19,513 nt of DNA from Kiritimatiellia bacterium (GTDB lineage Bacteria > Verrucomicrobiota > Kiritimatiellia > RFP12 > UBA3636): positions 1 to 19,513 of the forward strand of contig JAEDLN010000016.1 of NCBI GenBank assembly GCA_016295275.1, read 5' to 3'. The notes below the pieces were generated by a model. It was given only the letters and a program-made list of their open reading frames with translations, had not been told where the DNA came from and did no database searches. Of the stretch, positions 7,398 through 14,015 are shown in pieces; the first letter of the stretch is position 1; each line of letters begins with the position of its first letter. The position numbers and the translations under genes are program-made.

Positions 7398-8651
7398 CTA
7401 ACCTCCGGACATCTGTCCGATGATAGCCGTCAGCGGCTGGAACATCGCAATGACAATGATGCCGACGATGACGGCAAGCACGACGATCATGAGCGGCTCG
7501 ATAATCGATGTCATGGCTTCGACGGCATCGTCCACTTCGCCATCGTAGGTATTCGCAATGCGGTTGAGCATGTCCGGCAAGGCACCTGTCTCTTCGCCGA
7601 CATCGACCATGGAAACCACCATCGCCGGAAACTGCTTGCTCGCCTCCATCGAGGGCGTCATGTTCTCACCCTCCTTCACCGCATCGTGAATCCGCTGGAA
7701 GGCACGCGAAATAACGGCATTGCCCGCCGTGTCGCGGACAATGTCCAGCGCCTGAAGAACCGGAACGCCGGACTGCATCAACGTGCCGAGCGTGCGCGTG
7801 GAACGACCGACCGATGACTTGCGGATCACATCCCCAAAGACCGGAATCCGGAGCTTGATCGCATCGAAAACGATTTTTCCTTGCGGTGTGCGGGCAAGAA
7901 TCTTCACCAAGACGATAATGAGCGCAATTGCCGCAATAATCGGAAGCGCCGATTCGGCAAAATTGTGCGAAAGCCCGACGACAAAACGCGTGATGGGCGG
8001 CAACTGCGCATTCTTGCCCAGCATATCCGTAAACAGCGTCTCGAATTTCGGAATCACGGTCACCATCAAAAAGCCCGTCAACGACAAGGCGACAACCAAC
8101 ACCACAACCGGATAGGTCATGGCACTCTTGACCTTGCTCTTGATCTTCTGTGCCTTTTCCAGAAACTCGGCCAACCGGTTGAGCGACTGCTCCAACGAAC
8201 CGGCCGCCTCGCCCGCACGCGTCATGTTGATGTACAGGTTGTCAAATGTCTTCGGAAACTGCGCCAACGCTTCCGAAAAGGTCGAGCCGCCTTCCACCGA
8301 TTCGCACATGCCCTGCAAAATTTTCTGCAAGGCCGGATGCTTCGTCTGCTTCGTCAGAATCCGCAACCCGCGAAGCAAGGGCAAACCGGACTCGACAAGC
8401 GTTGCAAGCTGGCGCGTCAGAACCGTCAAATCCTTCGGCTTTACACGACTCAAAAAGGTCGGCATCTTCAGCGAAAGATTCATATCCAAGACGCTCTTTT
8501 TCTTCTTTGCGCCGCCAACAGGCGTGACGGAGACGGGCGTATAGCCACTTTGCCGAAGACGCATCTTCGCCTCTTCGATATTCTTAGCTTCCACAGTCCC
8601 TTCTTGGGCGTTGCCGCTGGCGTCTTTAACCGTAAAATTGAATGTAGGCAT
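7398..8651 (-). CDS. gspF: GspF/PilC-family type II secretion inner-membrane platform protein
   Basis: 417 aa, normal length for the family. Residues 1-65 form the N-terminal cytoplasmic domain (starts MPTFNFTVKDASGNAQEGTVEA, including EEAKMRLRQSGYTPVSV). Two T2SSF repeats follow: about 76-198 (starting KPKDLTVLTRQLATLVESGLPL, ending near the first membrane segment AMTYPVVVLVVALSL) and about 279-401 (FGDVIRKSSVGRSTRTLGTLMQSGVPVLQALDI, then EETGALPDMLNRIA and the last membrane segment). GspF anchors the pseudopilus assembly machinery to the secretion ATPase. It is the first gene of the block, about 30 bp downstream of a strong promoter. The ATPase (gspE), secretin and peptidase are absent from the window. 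PilC of a type IV pilus is the main alternative, but the seven pseudopilin genes and a K-like gene favour secretion. Confidence 0.93.
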   Translation of the reverse strand: MPTFNFTVKDASGNAQEGTVEAKNIEEAKMRLRQSGYTPVSVTPVGGAKKKKSVLDMNLSLKMPTFLSRVKPKDLTVLTRQLATLVESGLPLLRGLRILTKQTKHPALQKILQGMCESVEGGSTFSEALAQFPKTFDNLYINMTRAGEAAGSLEQSLNRLAEFLEKAQKIKSKVKSAMTYPVVVLVVALSLTGFLMVTVIPKFETLFTDMLGKNAQLPPITRFVVGLSHNFAESALPIIAAIALIIVLVKILARTPQGKIVFDAIKLRIPVFGDVIRKSSVGRSTRTLGTLMQSGVPVLQALDIVRDTAGNAVISRAFQRIHDAVKEGENMTPSMEASKQFPAMVVSMVDVGEETGALPDMLNRIANTYDGEVDDAVEAMTSIIEPLMIVVLAVIVGIIVIAMFQPLTAIIGQMSGG

Positions 8652-8686
8652 GGGGAGTAACCTGACTAGTTAGGAGAACAGTAGGG

Positions 8687-8715
8687 ATTGTAGCATATCC
8701 GGTCGTTTCTTTCAA
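8687..8715 (-). promoter_or_regulatory. Sigma-70 promoter of the gspF-pseudopilin operon
   Basis: Minus strand: -35 TTGAAA (8710-8715), 17-bp spacer, -10 TACAAT (8687-8692) with an upstream TGC giving an extended -10. Predicted start is near 8680, leaving a leader of about 30 bases. An imperfect palindrome (CCTGACTAGTTAGG, 8661-8674) lies in this leader and could be an operator or small hairpin. Confidence 0.8.
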
Positions 8716-8801
8716 TAACACCAAGCCATATCTCCCAAGGCGATTCCTCCCCTATTGTCTTGCGAAATCCCCGTATACCGTTGACACGAGGCACGGCGAG
8801 C

Positions 8802-8835
8802 AATGCGCGTGCGAATTTCGCGTGCGCAACGGCGG
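8802..8835 (+). repeat. 34-bp palindromic repeat, copy 1
   Basis: This segment matches 11667-11700 at 28 of 34 positions in the same orientation. The core is CGCGAA/TTCGCG-like (GCGAATTTCGC), so each copy is itself an imperfect palindrome. The two copies bracket the lysozyme-like and FG-GAP gene pair. Confidence 0.6.
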
Positions 8836-8850
8836 TAAGGCGCATTGCTT

Positions 8851-8880
8851 GGCTGTCACAGCCCGTGGGGGCTCCCCACC
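8851..8880 (+). repeat. REP-like double hairpin, variant copy
   Basis: Two adjacent small hairpins: GGCTG-TCA-CAGCC (8851-8863) and GTGGGG-GCT-CCCCAC (8865-8879). The second, with its flanks (8862-8880), matches 13574-13592 at 17 of 19 bases. The two differences fall on paired positions (G-C swapped for C-G), so the stem is preserved. Confidence 0.65.
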
Positions 8881-8946
8881 CTCCCGGCTCGCCCCGCGCC
8901 TCGACCCGCCGCTTCCCGCCGCGCATCTTCGCTCGACTTGCAACGT

Positions 8947-8975
8947 TTGTCTTCCGATTGCGGAACTGATAGAAT
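8947..8975 (+). promoter_or_regulatory. Possible promoter of the lysozyme-like/FG-GAP pair
   Basis: TTGTCT (8947-8952), 17-bp spacer, TAGAAT (8970-8975). The -35 matches consensus at 4 of 6 positions, the -10 at 5 of 6. Expected start of transcription is near 8982, directly at ATG 8983, so the mRNA could be leaderless unless translation starts at ATG 9001. Confidence 0.4.
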
Positions 8976-8982
8976 CTGCGAA

Positions 8983-10154
8983 ATGAAACGGATTTCCGCC
9001 ATGCTTCTCGTCGGCGCGACGGTGCTTGCGGTTCATGCTTCGGCCACAGACGGCATTCCGCTCTCGCCGTCGGATATGACCGCGGCGCTGGAACGGAAAA
9101 TCGTATCCGGAGTAGGAGTCATGTATCCCGGTTCCGACCTGGAGAGCGCGACAATTCCTGCGCTCGCCCTCCTCGACGCGGAATGGCCCGACGCCTTCCT
9201 CGACCGGATCGGCGAAACGATTTCCGTGCGCGTTTCTTCAACCACGGGATACTACGAGTTCACGGACGAGTCCGGCAGCGTCTTTTGGATCGAAGTCCCG
9301 GTGGAGCCCCTCACATGGAACTGGGTCGCTCCGTTCCAACGTCCCTTCGCTTCGCCGTTCGACGATCTGTCTTTGCTCGCCCCGTGGCACCTTGCCGACC
9401 GATGGAGGCTTTCGACCAAAGCGCTTGAGGAGCTACGTGCTGTTCCGCCTCTTCTCCGCTCGATCCCGCTGCACTCGGTGCCCAGGACCAACGATGTGAC
9501 GAACCTCTGCTTCACGGTATTCGCGTTCTCGCACACGAACCTCTATTTCACGGCGGCGTGGCCGACGGACAATGCGCTTCCCGGCAACGTTCTGGACCTC
9601 TACTGCTCGACGAGTCGGACATTCGCAGCGCTAAACGATATTTCATCTACAACCAGTTCAACAACCGGAATGTCGGTCAATCATTTTGGGAAAAGCCGAA
9701 CATGGGAACAGATTTGGATGCACATCGAAATCCCGTAAGTTATGGTTGGGGAATGGCGCAAATAACCGACGCGAATTGGGCTCGTCGAACCGATGTAGTC
9801 TAGAACTGGAAGACCAACTTGCTGGCAATGAAATCAATTATGCTAACAAAGAAGTCCGATTACAATCGTTTCATCGGCTTCTACCGAGATTCTTACGCGG
9901 CGATGCCGACTTGGGAAGAACCGCCAATCGTACACAGACTGTCGAAATTGACGCTTTCGTCCGAAGCATGGGGTGTAATGACTTTGTATAATGGAGGAGG
10001 AGGGCTTCCCCCTAGCTCCGTACCAACACATCCATCCGCGTTTTATTCACCATGGACCTACAATCCTTCAACCGGGGTCTGGACTCTGGAACAGAACCAG
10101 AATCATTACACGGAAAAAGTAGACGAAAAATCAGATAAACACACCAAGGAATGA
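8983..10154 (+). pseudogene. Broken secreted protein with lysozyme-like domain (frame change plus amber codon)
   Basis: Starts MKRISAMLLVGATVLAVHASA, a signal peptide. Frame 1 reads sensibly to about 9600 (ending near NVLDLYCSTS), then becomes low-complexity until its stop at 9738. From about 9600 the next frame gives LLLDESDIRSAKRYFIYNQF, then PNMG, GWGMAQIT and NWKTNLLAMKSIML. This matches the lysozyme/transglycosylase-fold pattern of a catalytic Glu, a G-x-G-(I/M)-x-Q-(I/L) motif and a WNWKxN helix. That second frame is continuous to 10154 except for TAG at 9801-9803, exactly where the first Trp of WNWK is expected (TGG to TAG). The frame change could be a small indel or an out-of-frame internal deletion joining two domains. 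It overlaps the next gene by ATGA. A sequencing error could explain either lesion, but both would be needed. Confidence 0.7.
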
Positions 10155-10156
10155 TC

Positions 10157-11599
10157 ATGAAAAGGTTGATTTTCTCCCTATTAGCTTTCCTCTTCGTGTC
10201 CATCATTCGCGCTGAACCATTGACCGCGGAAGAGAAAAGAAACTTCATCCGTTGGTTCCTAGGGCAAGAGTCTTACTCGAAAGAACGCGAGAGCCGGATT
10301 CAATCCGGTGACTCCATTCGATTGGAAATTCCTTTGTTCTCTTTCGATTTCGACGGCGACGGACAGGAAGAAATCATCGCATCGAACCCTTATTACCGTG
10401 ATAGGTCGTGGGATGCACCTCTCGTTTTTCGCCGCGTGGGAGCTGCATGGCAATGGCTCCCATTCCCCGGCAACCCGCTTGAACGACTGTCTGGAGCGAG
10501 CATTGTCGAACTTTCCGGAAATCGCTTCCGTCTTGCCAATATCGGAATGAAAACAGAACAAGTCCATTTCAAATCCTTCGCTTGCGATCGCGAACGAGCC
10601 ACGCGATCCAGCGTTCCCGGCGCTCCGGAAAGGCCGATCGTTTCCGAACCCCAGATTGATTCTTGGCTATCCATTTACGATGCGAAAGATGCTGTTGCCG
10701 CCGGTTTGCCGGAAGAATCTTGCATCGGCGTCACGGACAACGGCGGCGGAAGTATCCAGTTTCGGTGTTTTTACGAAATGCTGGAATTCTCCTTGATTGG
10801 CGTCGATACCGCCGGCACACCCACAAACCGGATTTTTTCAGGCGGCGTGCGCGATATGATTGCGGATCCTGAGTTTCGTTCGTGGATACGATCCGTGCCG
10901 ACCGATGTTTTCGAGGGAACGAACGCTGTGCAGTGCCGTCTGGCCGAACCGCGATTCATCCGAACCGGAACCTACCGGACGAATGTCGAGACAAACACCC
11001 TTACCTCCGAACGGCGAACGCTTCTCGCCGAGGTGTTGCAACGCCAAGGAATCCTTGCGGATGATATTTGGCTGGTGCCTGCCGACTTCGATGGCGATGG
11101 TGTGCTCGACGCTTTCGTCTCGACCAACGGAGTCAAAACCATGGAGGGCCCTGTCGAGTGGCAATCGTGGAAGTGTTCGGGCGGGGAATGGGCACCGCTT
11201 CGTGATTCCGTCTCGCCTCCAACCGGAACCTTCCGGCATGGATTCTACGTTGGGGAGGTCGTTCCCCCGGCCGTTCCGTCGGTCATTGTCGCCGGACCAA
11301 ACGATTTCTACCGCGTCTGGCATGCCGCGAACGGAAACTTCGTCAATGTCTTCCGCATCACGGGTCCGAATCCTTGGGATGTGATATCCCCCCTTTCTGA
11401 AGCCAATACGCCGGAAGAAATGAAACGGACGCGTTTCCTCAATGGATACAGACGACTGTATTCGGACTGGATTGCGCTCTATGCATTTTTCCATCCGGAA
11501 GAGAGCGCGCACCCACCATGTGATTTCTTCGATTTGTTTGCTTCTTCTTCCGGAATGACCCAATTGGATCGATTGATTCCAGAAAAACTCGTTCCCTGA
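10157..11599 (+). CDS. Secreted FG-GAP/VCBS-like protein, function unknown
   Basis: 480 aa. Signal peptide MKRLIFSLLAFLFVSIIRA, then EPL. Two calcium-loop motifs typical of FG-GAP/VCBS blades are visible: FDFDGDGQEEII (Asp64, 66, 68) and ADFDGDGVLDAF (Asp310, 312, 314). Cysteines are few and no catalytic motif is apparent. I prefer ATG 10157 because AAGGA (10146-10150) sits 6 bases upstream, whereas ATG 10151 abuts it. ATG 10151 overlaps the TGA (10152-10154) of the lysozyme-like gene. The two genes are therefore coupled, and the products probably act together outside the cytoplasm. A role as partner or inhibitor of the hydrolase is possible but not shown. The gene is intact although its partner is broken. 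Confidence 0.8.
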   Translation: MKRLIFSLLAFLFVSIIRAEPLTAEEKRNFIRWFLGQESYSKERESRIQSGDSIRLEIPLFSFDFDGDGQEEIIASNPYYRDRSWDAPLVFRRVGAAWQWLPFPGNPLERLSGASIVELSGNRFRLANIGMKTEQVHFKSFACDRERATRSSVPGAPERPIVSEPQIDSWLSIYDAKDAVAAGLPEESCIGVTDNGGGSIQFRCFYEMLEFSLIGVDTAGTPTNRIFSGGVRDMIADPEFRSWIRSVPTDVFEGTNAVQCRLAEPRFIRTGTYRTNVETNTLTSERRTLLAEVLQRQGILADDIWLVPADFDGDGVLDAFVSTNGVKTMEGPVEWQSWKCSGGEWAPLRDSVSPPTGTFRHGFYVGEVVPPAVPSVIVAGPNDFYRVWHAANGNFVNVFRITGPNPWDVISPLSEANTPEEMKRTRFLNGYRRLYSDWIALYAFFHPEESAHPPCDFFDLFASSSGMTQLDRLIPEKLVP

Positions 11600-11647
11600 C
11601 TGAAAACAAGCGCCCGCGCCTACCAAGTGACGATTGGCGCGAGCTTG

Positions 11648-11665
11648 GGTGGAGCGCCGCCCGGG
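11648..11665 (-). repeat. Degenerate REP-like hairpin, reverse orientation (tentative)
   Basis: On the plus strand GGTGG, then GCCGCC and CGGG line up with the reverse complement of the hairpin at 13574-13592, with a changed loop and one missing A. It directly precedes copy 2 of the 34-bp repeat. Confidence 0.35.
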
Positions 11666-11666
11666 T

Positions 11667-11700
11667 AATGCGCGCGCGAAATTCGCGGGCGTACTGGCGG
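11667..11700 (+). repeat. 34-bp palindromic repeat, copy 2
   Basis: 28 of 34 positions match 8802-8835 in direct orientation, with the core CGCGAAATTCGCG. It lies 67 bp after the FG-GAP gene, mirroring the copy upstream of the lysozyme-like gene. Confidence 0.6.
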
Positions 11701-11771
11701 CGCGCAACGAATCACTCGAGGCGATGAGGCGCGCCCGAAAACCGGGAGATATGCCGCTACGTTTTTATCCG

Positions 11772-11800
11772 TTGACAGCGGATTCGGTTTTCGATATCAT
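11772..11800 (+). promoter_or_regulatory. tRNA-Pro promoter
   Basis: Perfect -35 TTGACA (11772-11777), 17-bp spacer, -10 TATCAT (11795-11800). Transcription would start near 11807, about 18 bases before the mature tRNA. Confidence 0.82.
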
Positions 11801-11824
11801 TTCGCCTCGTTGATTTATCACAAC

Positions 11825-11901
11825 CGGGGTGTAGCGCAGACTGGTAGCGCGTTTGGTTCGGGACCAAAAGGCCAAGGGTTCAAATCCCTTCACCCCGACC
11901 A
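11825..11901 (+). tRNA. tRNA-Pro (anticodon CGG), CCA encoded
   Basis: 77 bases including an encoded CCA (11899-11901). The acceptor stem CGGGGTG pairs fully with CACCCCG, followed by discriminator A. The D-arm contains GCGCAGACTGGTAGCGC. The anticodon loop TTCGGGA gives anticodon CGG, closed by TTTGG/CCAAA. The T-arm is AGGGTTCAAATCCCT. It has its own promoter and terminator, so it is a single-gene unit. CGG reads the CCG codon. Confidence 0.96.
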
Positions 11902-11911
11902 TCTAGAAAAT

Positions 11912-11949
11912 CAGACCTTCCAGAATCGTTTGGAGGGTCTGTTTTTTTT
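11912..11949 (+). terminator. Rho-independent terminator after tRNA-Pro
   Basis: 11-bp stem (11912-11922 with 11931-11941, one G-T pair), an 8-base loop, and eight T (11942-11949). Confidence 0.92.
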
Positions 11950-12176
11950 CTACCTGTTTGCGCAACACACTGCCATCGTGCGATACACGCCGACGAAAAC
12001 AATCAGGCGATTTCACGGACATTGCAACTCCTTGATGAAAACAAGGCAACCGCAATGCCGCGCACCGGCACCGTCGAAAAACAAAACCATTCGTCGAAGA
12101 CCGCACCCAAAAATCGATCGCGAGGACTCCTGCGCGATGTCACCGCTTGCAGCGCCCGGCAAAGGGCGAGCGGTCT

Positions 12177-12473
12177 TTATGTCTCGAAATCAAAGCAACT
12201 GCGAATCTCGGTATAGGGACGCACCTTGCCGTTGGCAACGGCAACATGGGCCGGATGTACAGAATAGCCGGCAAGCGCTTCCCTCGATTCAAAGGAGGAA
12301 TCCAGCATCAAATCCATATTGGAGGAAGAAAGACCGACCGTATGGACGGTTATGTCAACAAGCCCGGGAACAACCCCCTTGAGACTTTCCAGTCCGACTT
12401 TGATTTCGGCCGCAACGGCCTTTTTGTCAAAATCGCCATCCTTCAATTTCCAGAGAATAACATGCTTAACCAT
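12177..12473 (-). CDS. Dabb-family (stress-responsive alpha/beta-barrel) small protein
   Basis: 98 aa, the normal size for a single Dabb domain. MVKHVILWKLKDG at the start is the family signature (hydrophobic strand H-(I/V)-(I/V)-L-x-K). Also typical are ALAGYSVHPAHVAVANG near the middle-to-end (Y-x-x-H-P-x-H) and a Leu/Gly segment LESLKGVVPGLVDITV after the first helix. These ferredoxin-like dimeric barrels are cytoplasmic and of poorly known function; some relatives are enzymes in polyketide chemistry or stress-induced proteins. GGAG lies about 11 bases upstream of ATG 12473. The lipoprotein gene upstream on the same strand is separated by a hairpin, so it may be transcribed separately or by read-through. 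Confidence 0.87.
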   Translation of the reverse strand: MVKHVILWKLKDGDFDKKAVAAEIKVGLESLKGVVPGLVDITVHTVGLSSSNMDLMLDSSFESREALAGYSVHPAHVAVANGKVRPYTEIRSCFDFET

Positions 12474-12520
12474 ACGTCAAACGCTCCATATCATCTGTGC
12501 GAAAAAGCATCCTATAAAAC

Positions 12521-12554
12521 GAACGATGTACAGAAAGACATCTGCACATCGTTC
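12521..12554 (-). terminator. Likely terminator of the lipoprotein gene
   Basis: 14-bp stem with one mismatch (12521-12534 with 12541-12554) and a 6-base loop. On the minus strand it is followed by GTTTTATAGG, a short U-rich run. It lies 33 bp after the lipoprotein stop and upstream of the Dabb gene. Confidence 0.55.
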
Positions 12555-12586
12555 AAAACAAGGATGGAAAAGGGGTCTACGGCCAA

Positions 12587-13348
12587 TTACAGCCCTGCAG
12601 CCGTTCCGGAGATGTCGTAGGTGCCGGAACGGTCCGTCAGCGTTCCGTTCAAAGAACGGCTCGAATCGTTATGGTGGAGCGTACCGACCATCTTGGCGCC
12701 ACTGCCGGAAACCTCGAACTGGGCATTGTAGCGGGACGACACACCTTCAATAATGGTACCGATGCGGTTGACCGTGGTGAAGCGCCCCGAAAGCGTGTAT
12801 CCGTTGTTGCAGCGAAGCGTCAACTTCTGACCGGACTGGGAAACCGTGATTGCCGTAATGGTATTGCCACTCGTGCTGCCGCTATTCGAAGAGGTCGTGG
12901 ACCACGAATAGGAGGCAACGATGGATTGACCGGCATAGGCATTTCCGTATCCGCCTTGCATGCTGATCGATCCCGAGCCGGAGGAGTAGGCAATCGAACC
13001 GGAGGAATTCCCGTCGCTGCCGACCAAACGACCCGCGCCATCATCCGAGAATGTCACATCGCCGACCTTGATGGTCATGGAACCGGCGACAAGATCCGAG
13101 ACACCGCACGAAAAAGATCCCGTCGTTTGACTGATCCGACCGACCGTCTGGTTGCTGACCGAACGCGTAACCGTCGATTCTCCGGACTCGGAGGTTTGGG
13201 TGGAGGAAGAACGATACGTTCCGGAGAAATTCATGTCATTGTAGGAATCGCTCCAAGAATCGCCTGAAGAAGTAGACGTCCACTCGCAACCGGCGACAAG
13301 GGCCGCAACAACCAACAAAGAAGAAAAACGGGCAAATTTGTTAACCAT
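12587..13348 (-). CDS. Ser/Thr/Gly-rich lipoprotein, function unknown
   Basis: 253 aa. The N-terminus MVNKFARFSSLLVVAALVAGC is a lipoprotein signal peptide with lipobox LVAG-Cys21, followed by WTSTSSGDSW. The absence of Asp at +2 fits outer-membrane sorting, as far as the E. coli rule applies. The mature part is rich in Ser, Gly, Thr and alternating polar/hydrophobic residues (e.g. NFSGTYRSSSTQTSESGEST, GRLVGSDGNSSGSIAYS, SLNGTLTDRSGTYDISGT), suggesting a beta-sandwich or beta-barrel-like fold. One pair of cysteines (FSCG and LRCN) may form a disulfide. GGAG precedes ATG 13348 by about 9 bases, and a near-consensus promoter lies 47 bp upstream. I do not recognise the family. Confidence 0.85.
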   Translation of the reverse strand: MVNKFARFSSLLVVAALVAGCEWTSTSSGDSWSDSYNDMNFSGTYRSSSTQTSESGESTVTRSVSNQTVGRISQTTGSFSCGVSDLVAGSMTIKVGDVTFSDDGAGRLVGSDGNSSGSIAYSSGSGSISMQGGYGNAYAGQSIVASYSWSTTSSNSGSTSGNTITAITVSQSGQKLTLRCNNGYTLSGRFTTVNRIGTIIEGVSSRYNAQFEVSGSGAKMVGTLHHNDSSRSLNGTLTDRSGTYDISGTAAGL

Positions 13349-13394
13349 GGATCAAACTCCAAGAATGGATGGCATAAGACAACGAACGGAGCAG

Positions 13395-13423
13395 ATTATA
13401 GAACGGCAAACGCAAAATTGCAA
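13395..13423 (-). promoter_or_regulatory. Promoter of the lipoprotein gene
   Basis: Minus strand: TTGCAA (13418-13423), 17-bp spacer, perfect TATAAT (13395-13400). Start of transcription is expected near 13388, giving a leader of about 40 bases. This predicts high expression. Confidence 0.82.
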
Positions 13424-13554
13424 CGGCAAAATGCAACAAGACGATCCCCCCCCTTTTTTTACACCCATCGCCATGCGTGTCCCGTTGCCGCCCCTCGCCG
13501 CGCCGCGTGGCACGGTCCCGTTGCGGTAGGACGCGGTGTTTCCATTCATTACCA

Positions 13555-13592
13555 GTGGCGGCTCGCCACATCGCCCGTGGCGGCTCGCCACC
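13555..13592 (+). repeat. Tandem REP-like hairpins (two copies)
   Basis: Two identical 15-bp units, GTGGCG-GCT-CGCCAC, at 13555-13569 and 13577-13591, with 7 bases between. Each forms a perfect 6-bp stem with a 3-base loop. The second, with CCC and C flanks, matches the variant copy at 8862-8880. Confidence 0.75.
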
Positions 13593-13702
13593 GCAATGCG
13601 AGCAACTCGATCGCACCAAACCGTTTGGTTCGGTTTTTCATACCCATCCGAAGAAATCACGCTCCCTTGCCCGCTATCCGTTCCGACCAAACCCGTTCAT
13701 AA

Positions 13703-13798
13703 GCCTTCGTCGCAAGCCGCATTGCCAAGATGAGTAAGTTTCCCCTTCCTTTTCAAGAGCATTGTCAAATCAGCCAAAGAACCTGTTTTACGGCTTGA
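13703..13798 (+). pseudogene. Remnant of a pgpA 3' half
   Basis: 24 bases (13703-13726) are identical to pgpA codons 113-120 (17707-17730) in the same orientation. Read in the pgpA frame the segment gives AFVASRIAKMSKFPLPFQ, against AFVASRIADILKPFPAFQ in PgpA, so weaker similarity continues for about 30 further bases. A stop (TAA) directly precedes the match, and the frame ends in TGA at 13796-13798. Upstream sequence does not match pgpA. It may be the scar of a duplication or rearrangement involving the downstream operon. Confidence 0.5.
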
Positions 13799-14015
13799 CG
13801 AATTGTGTTTTTTTTTTATCGTTCAATCGATTTTTCATTCCTAAAGTTCTTGATTTATCAATCGAAGGAAGAGAAAAGGAGTCGCGACTTGGTGTTCTGC
13901 CTCATCTCTGCTCTTTCTCGCGATAGAAAACAAACCTCTTTTTTTTTTTCGTACAGATCTGTTTTGGAAAACGGGTCATACCTTATTCATCAATCCCAGT
14001 TCACCTTTTTTTGAA

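Larger units (their letters stand above)
13349..14015. other. 667-bp intergenic region
   Basis: It holds the lipoprotein promoter, a C8T7 tract (13446-13460), two REP-like hairpins, a pgpA-matching fragment, T10 (13808-13817) and T11 (13939-13949) tracts, a perfect 10-bp palindrome (13880-13889) and a weak promoter candidate TTGACG-N16-TATCGT (13795-13822) that could serve the ubiA operon. No convincing gene is seen. Confidence 0.6.

Noticed and set aside
9590..9615. Programmed ribosomal frameshift in the lysozyme-like gene
   Set aside because: No slippery heptamer or following stem is evident, and the downstream amber codon would still stop translation.
9801..9803. Amber codon read as an amino acid (stop-codon recoding)
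   Set aside because: TAG ends several clear genes in this window (gspF and pseudopilins at 2366, 3126, 3909 and 4797), so it is a working stop here.
12141..12174. Hairpin (ACCGCT/AGCGGT plus CGCCC/GGGCG) as terminator of the Dabb gene
   Set aside because: Arms are offset by a 5-base bulge and no U-tract follows on the minus strand, so I did not call it.
13622..13633. 12-base match to the anticodon arm of tRNA-Pro, as a possible attachment site
   Set aside because: Several matches of this length are expected by chance in 19.5 kb, and no integrase is present.
13805..14014. 69-codon frame ending just before the ubiA-like gene
   Set aside because: It starts at GTG inside a T10 tract, is rich in Phe/Ser from poly-T runs, and has no ribosome site; better explained as AT-rich leader.
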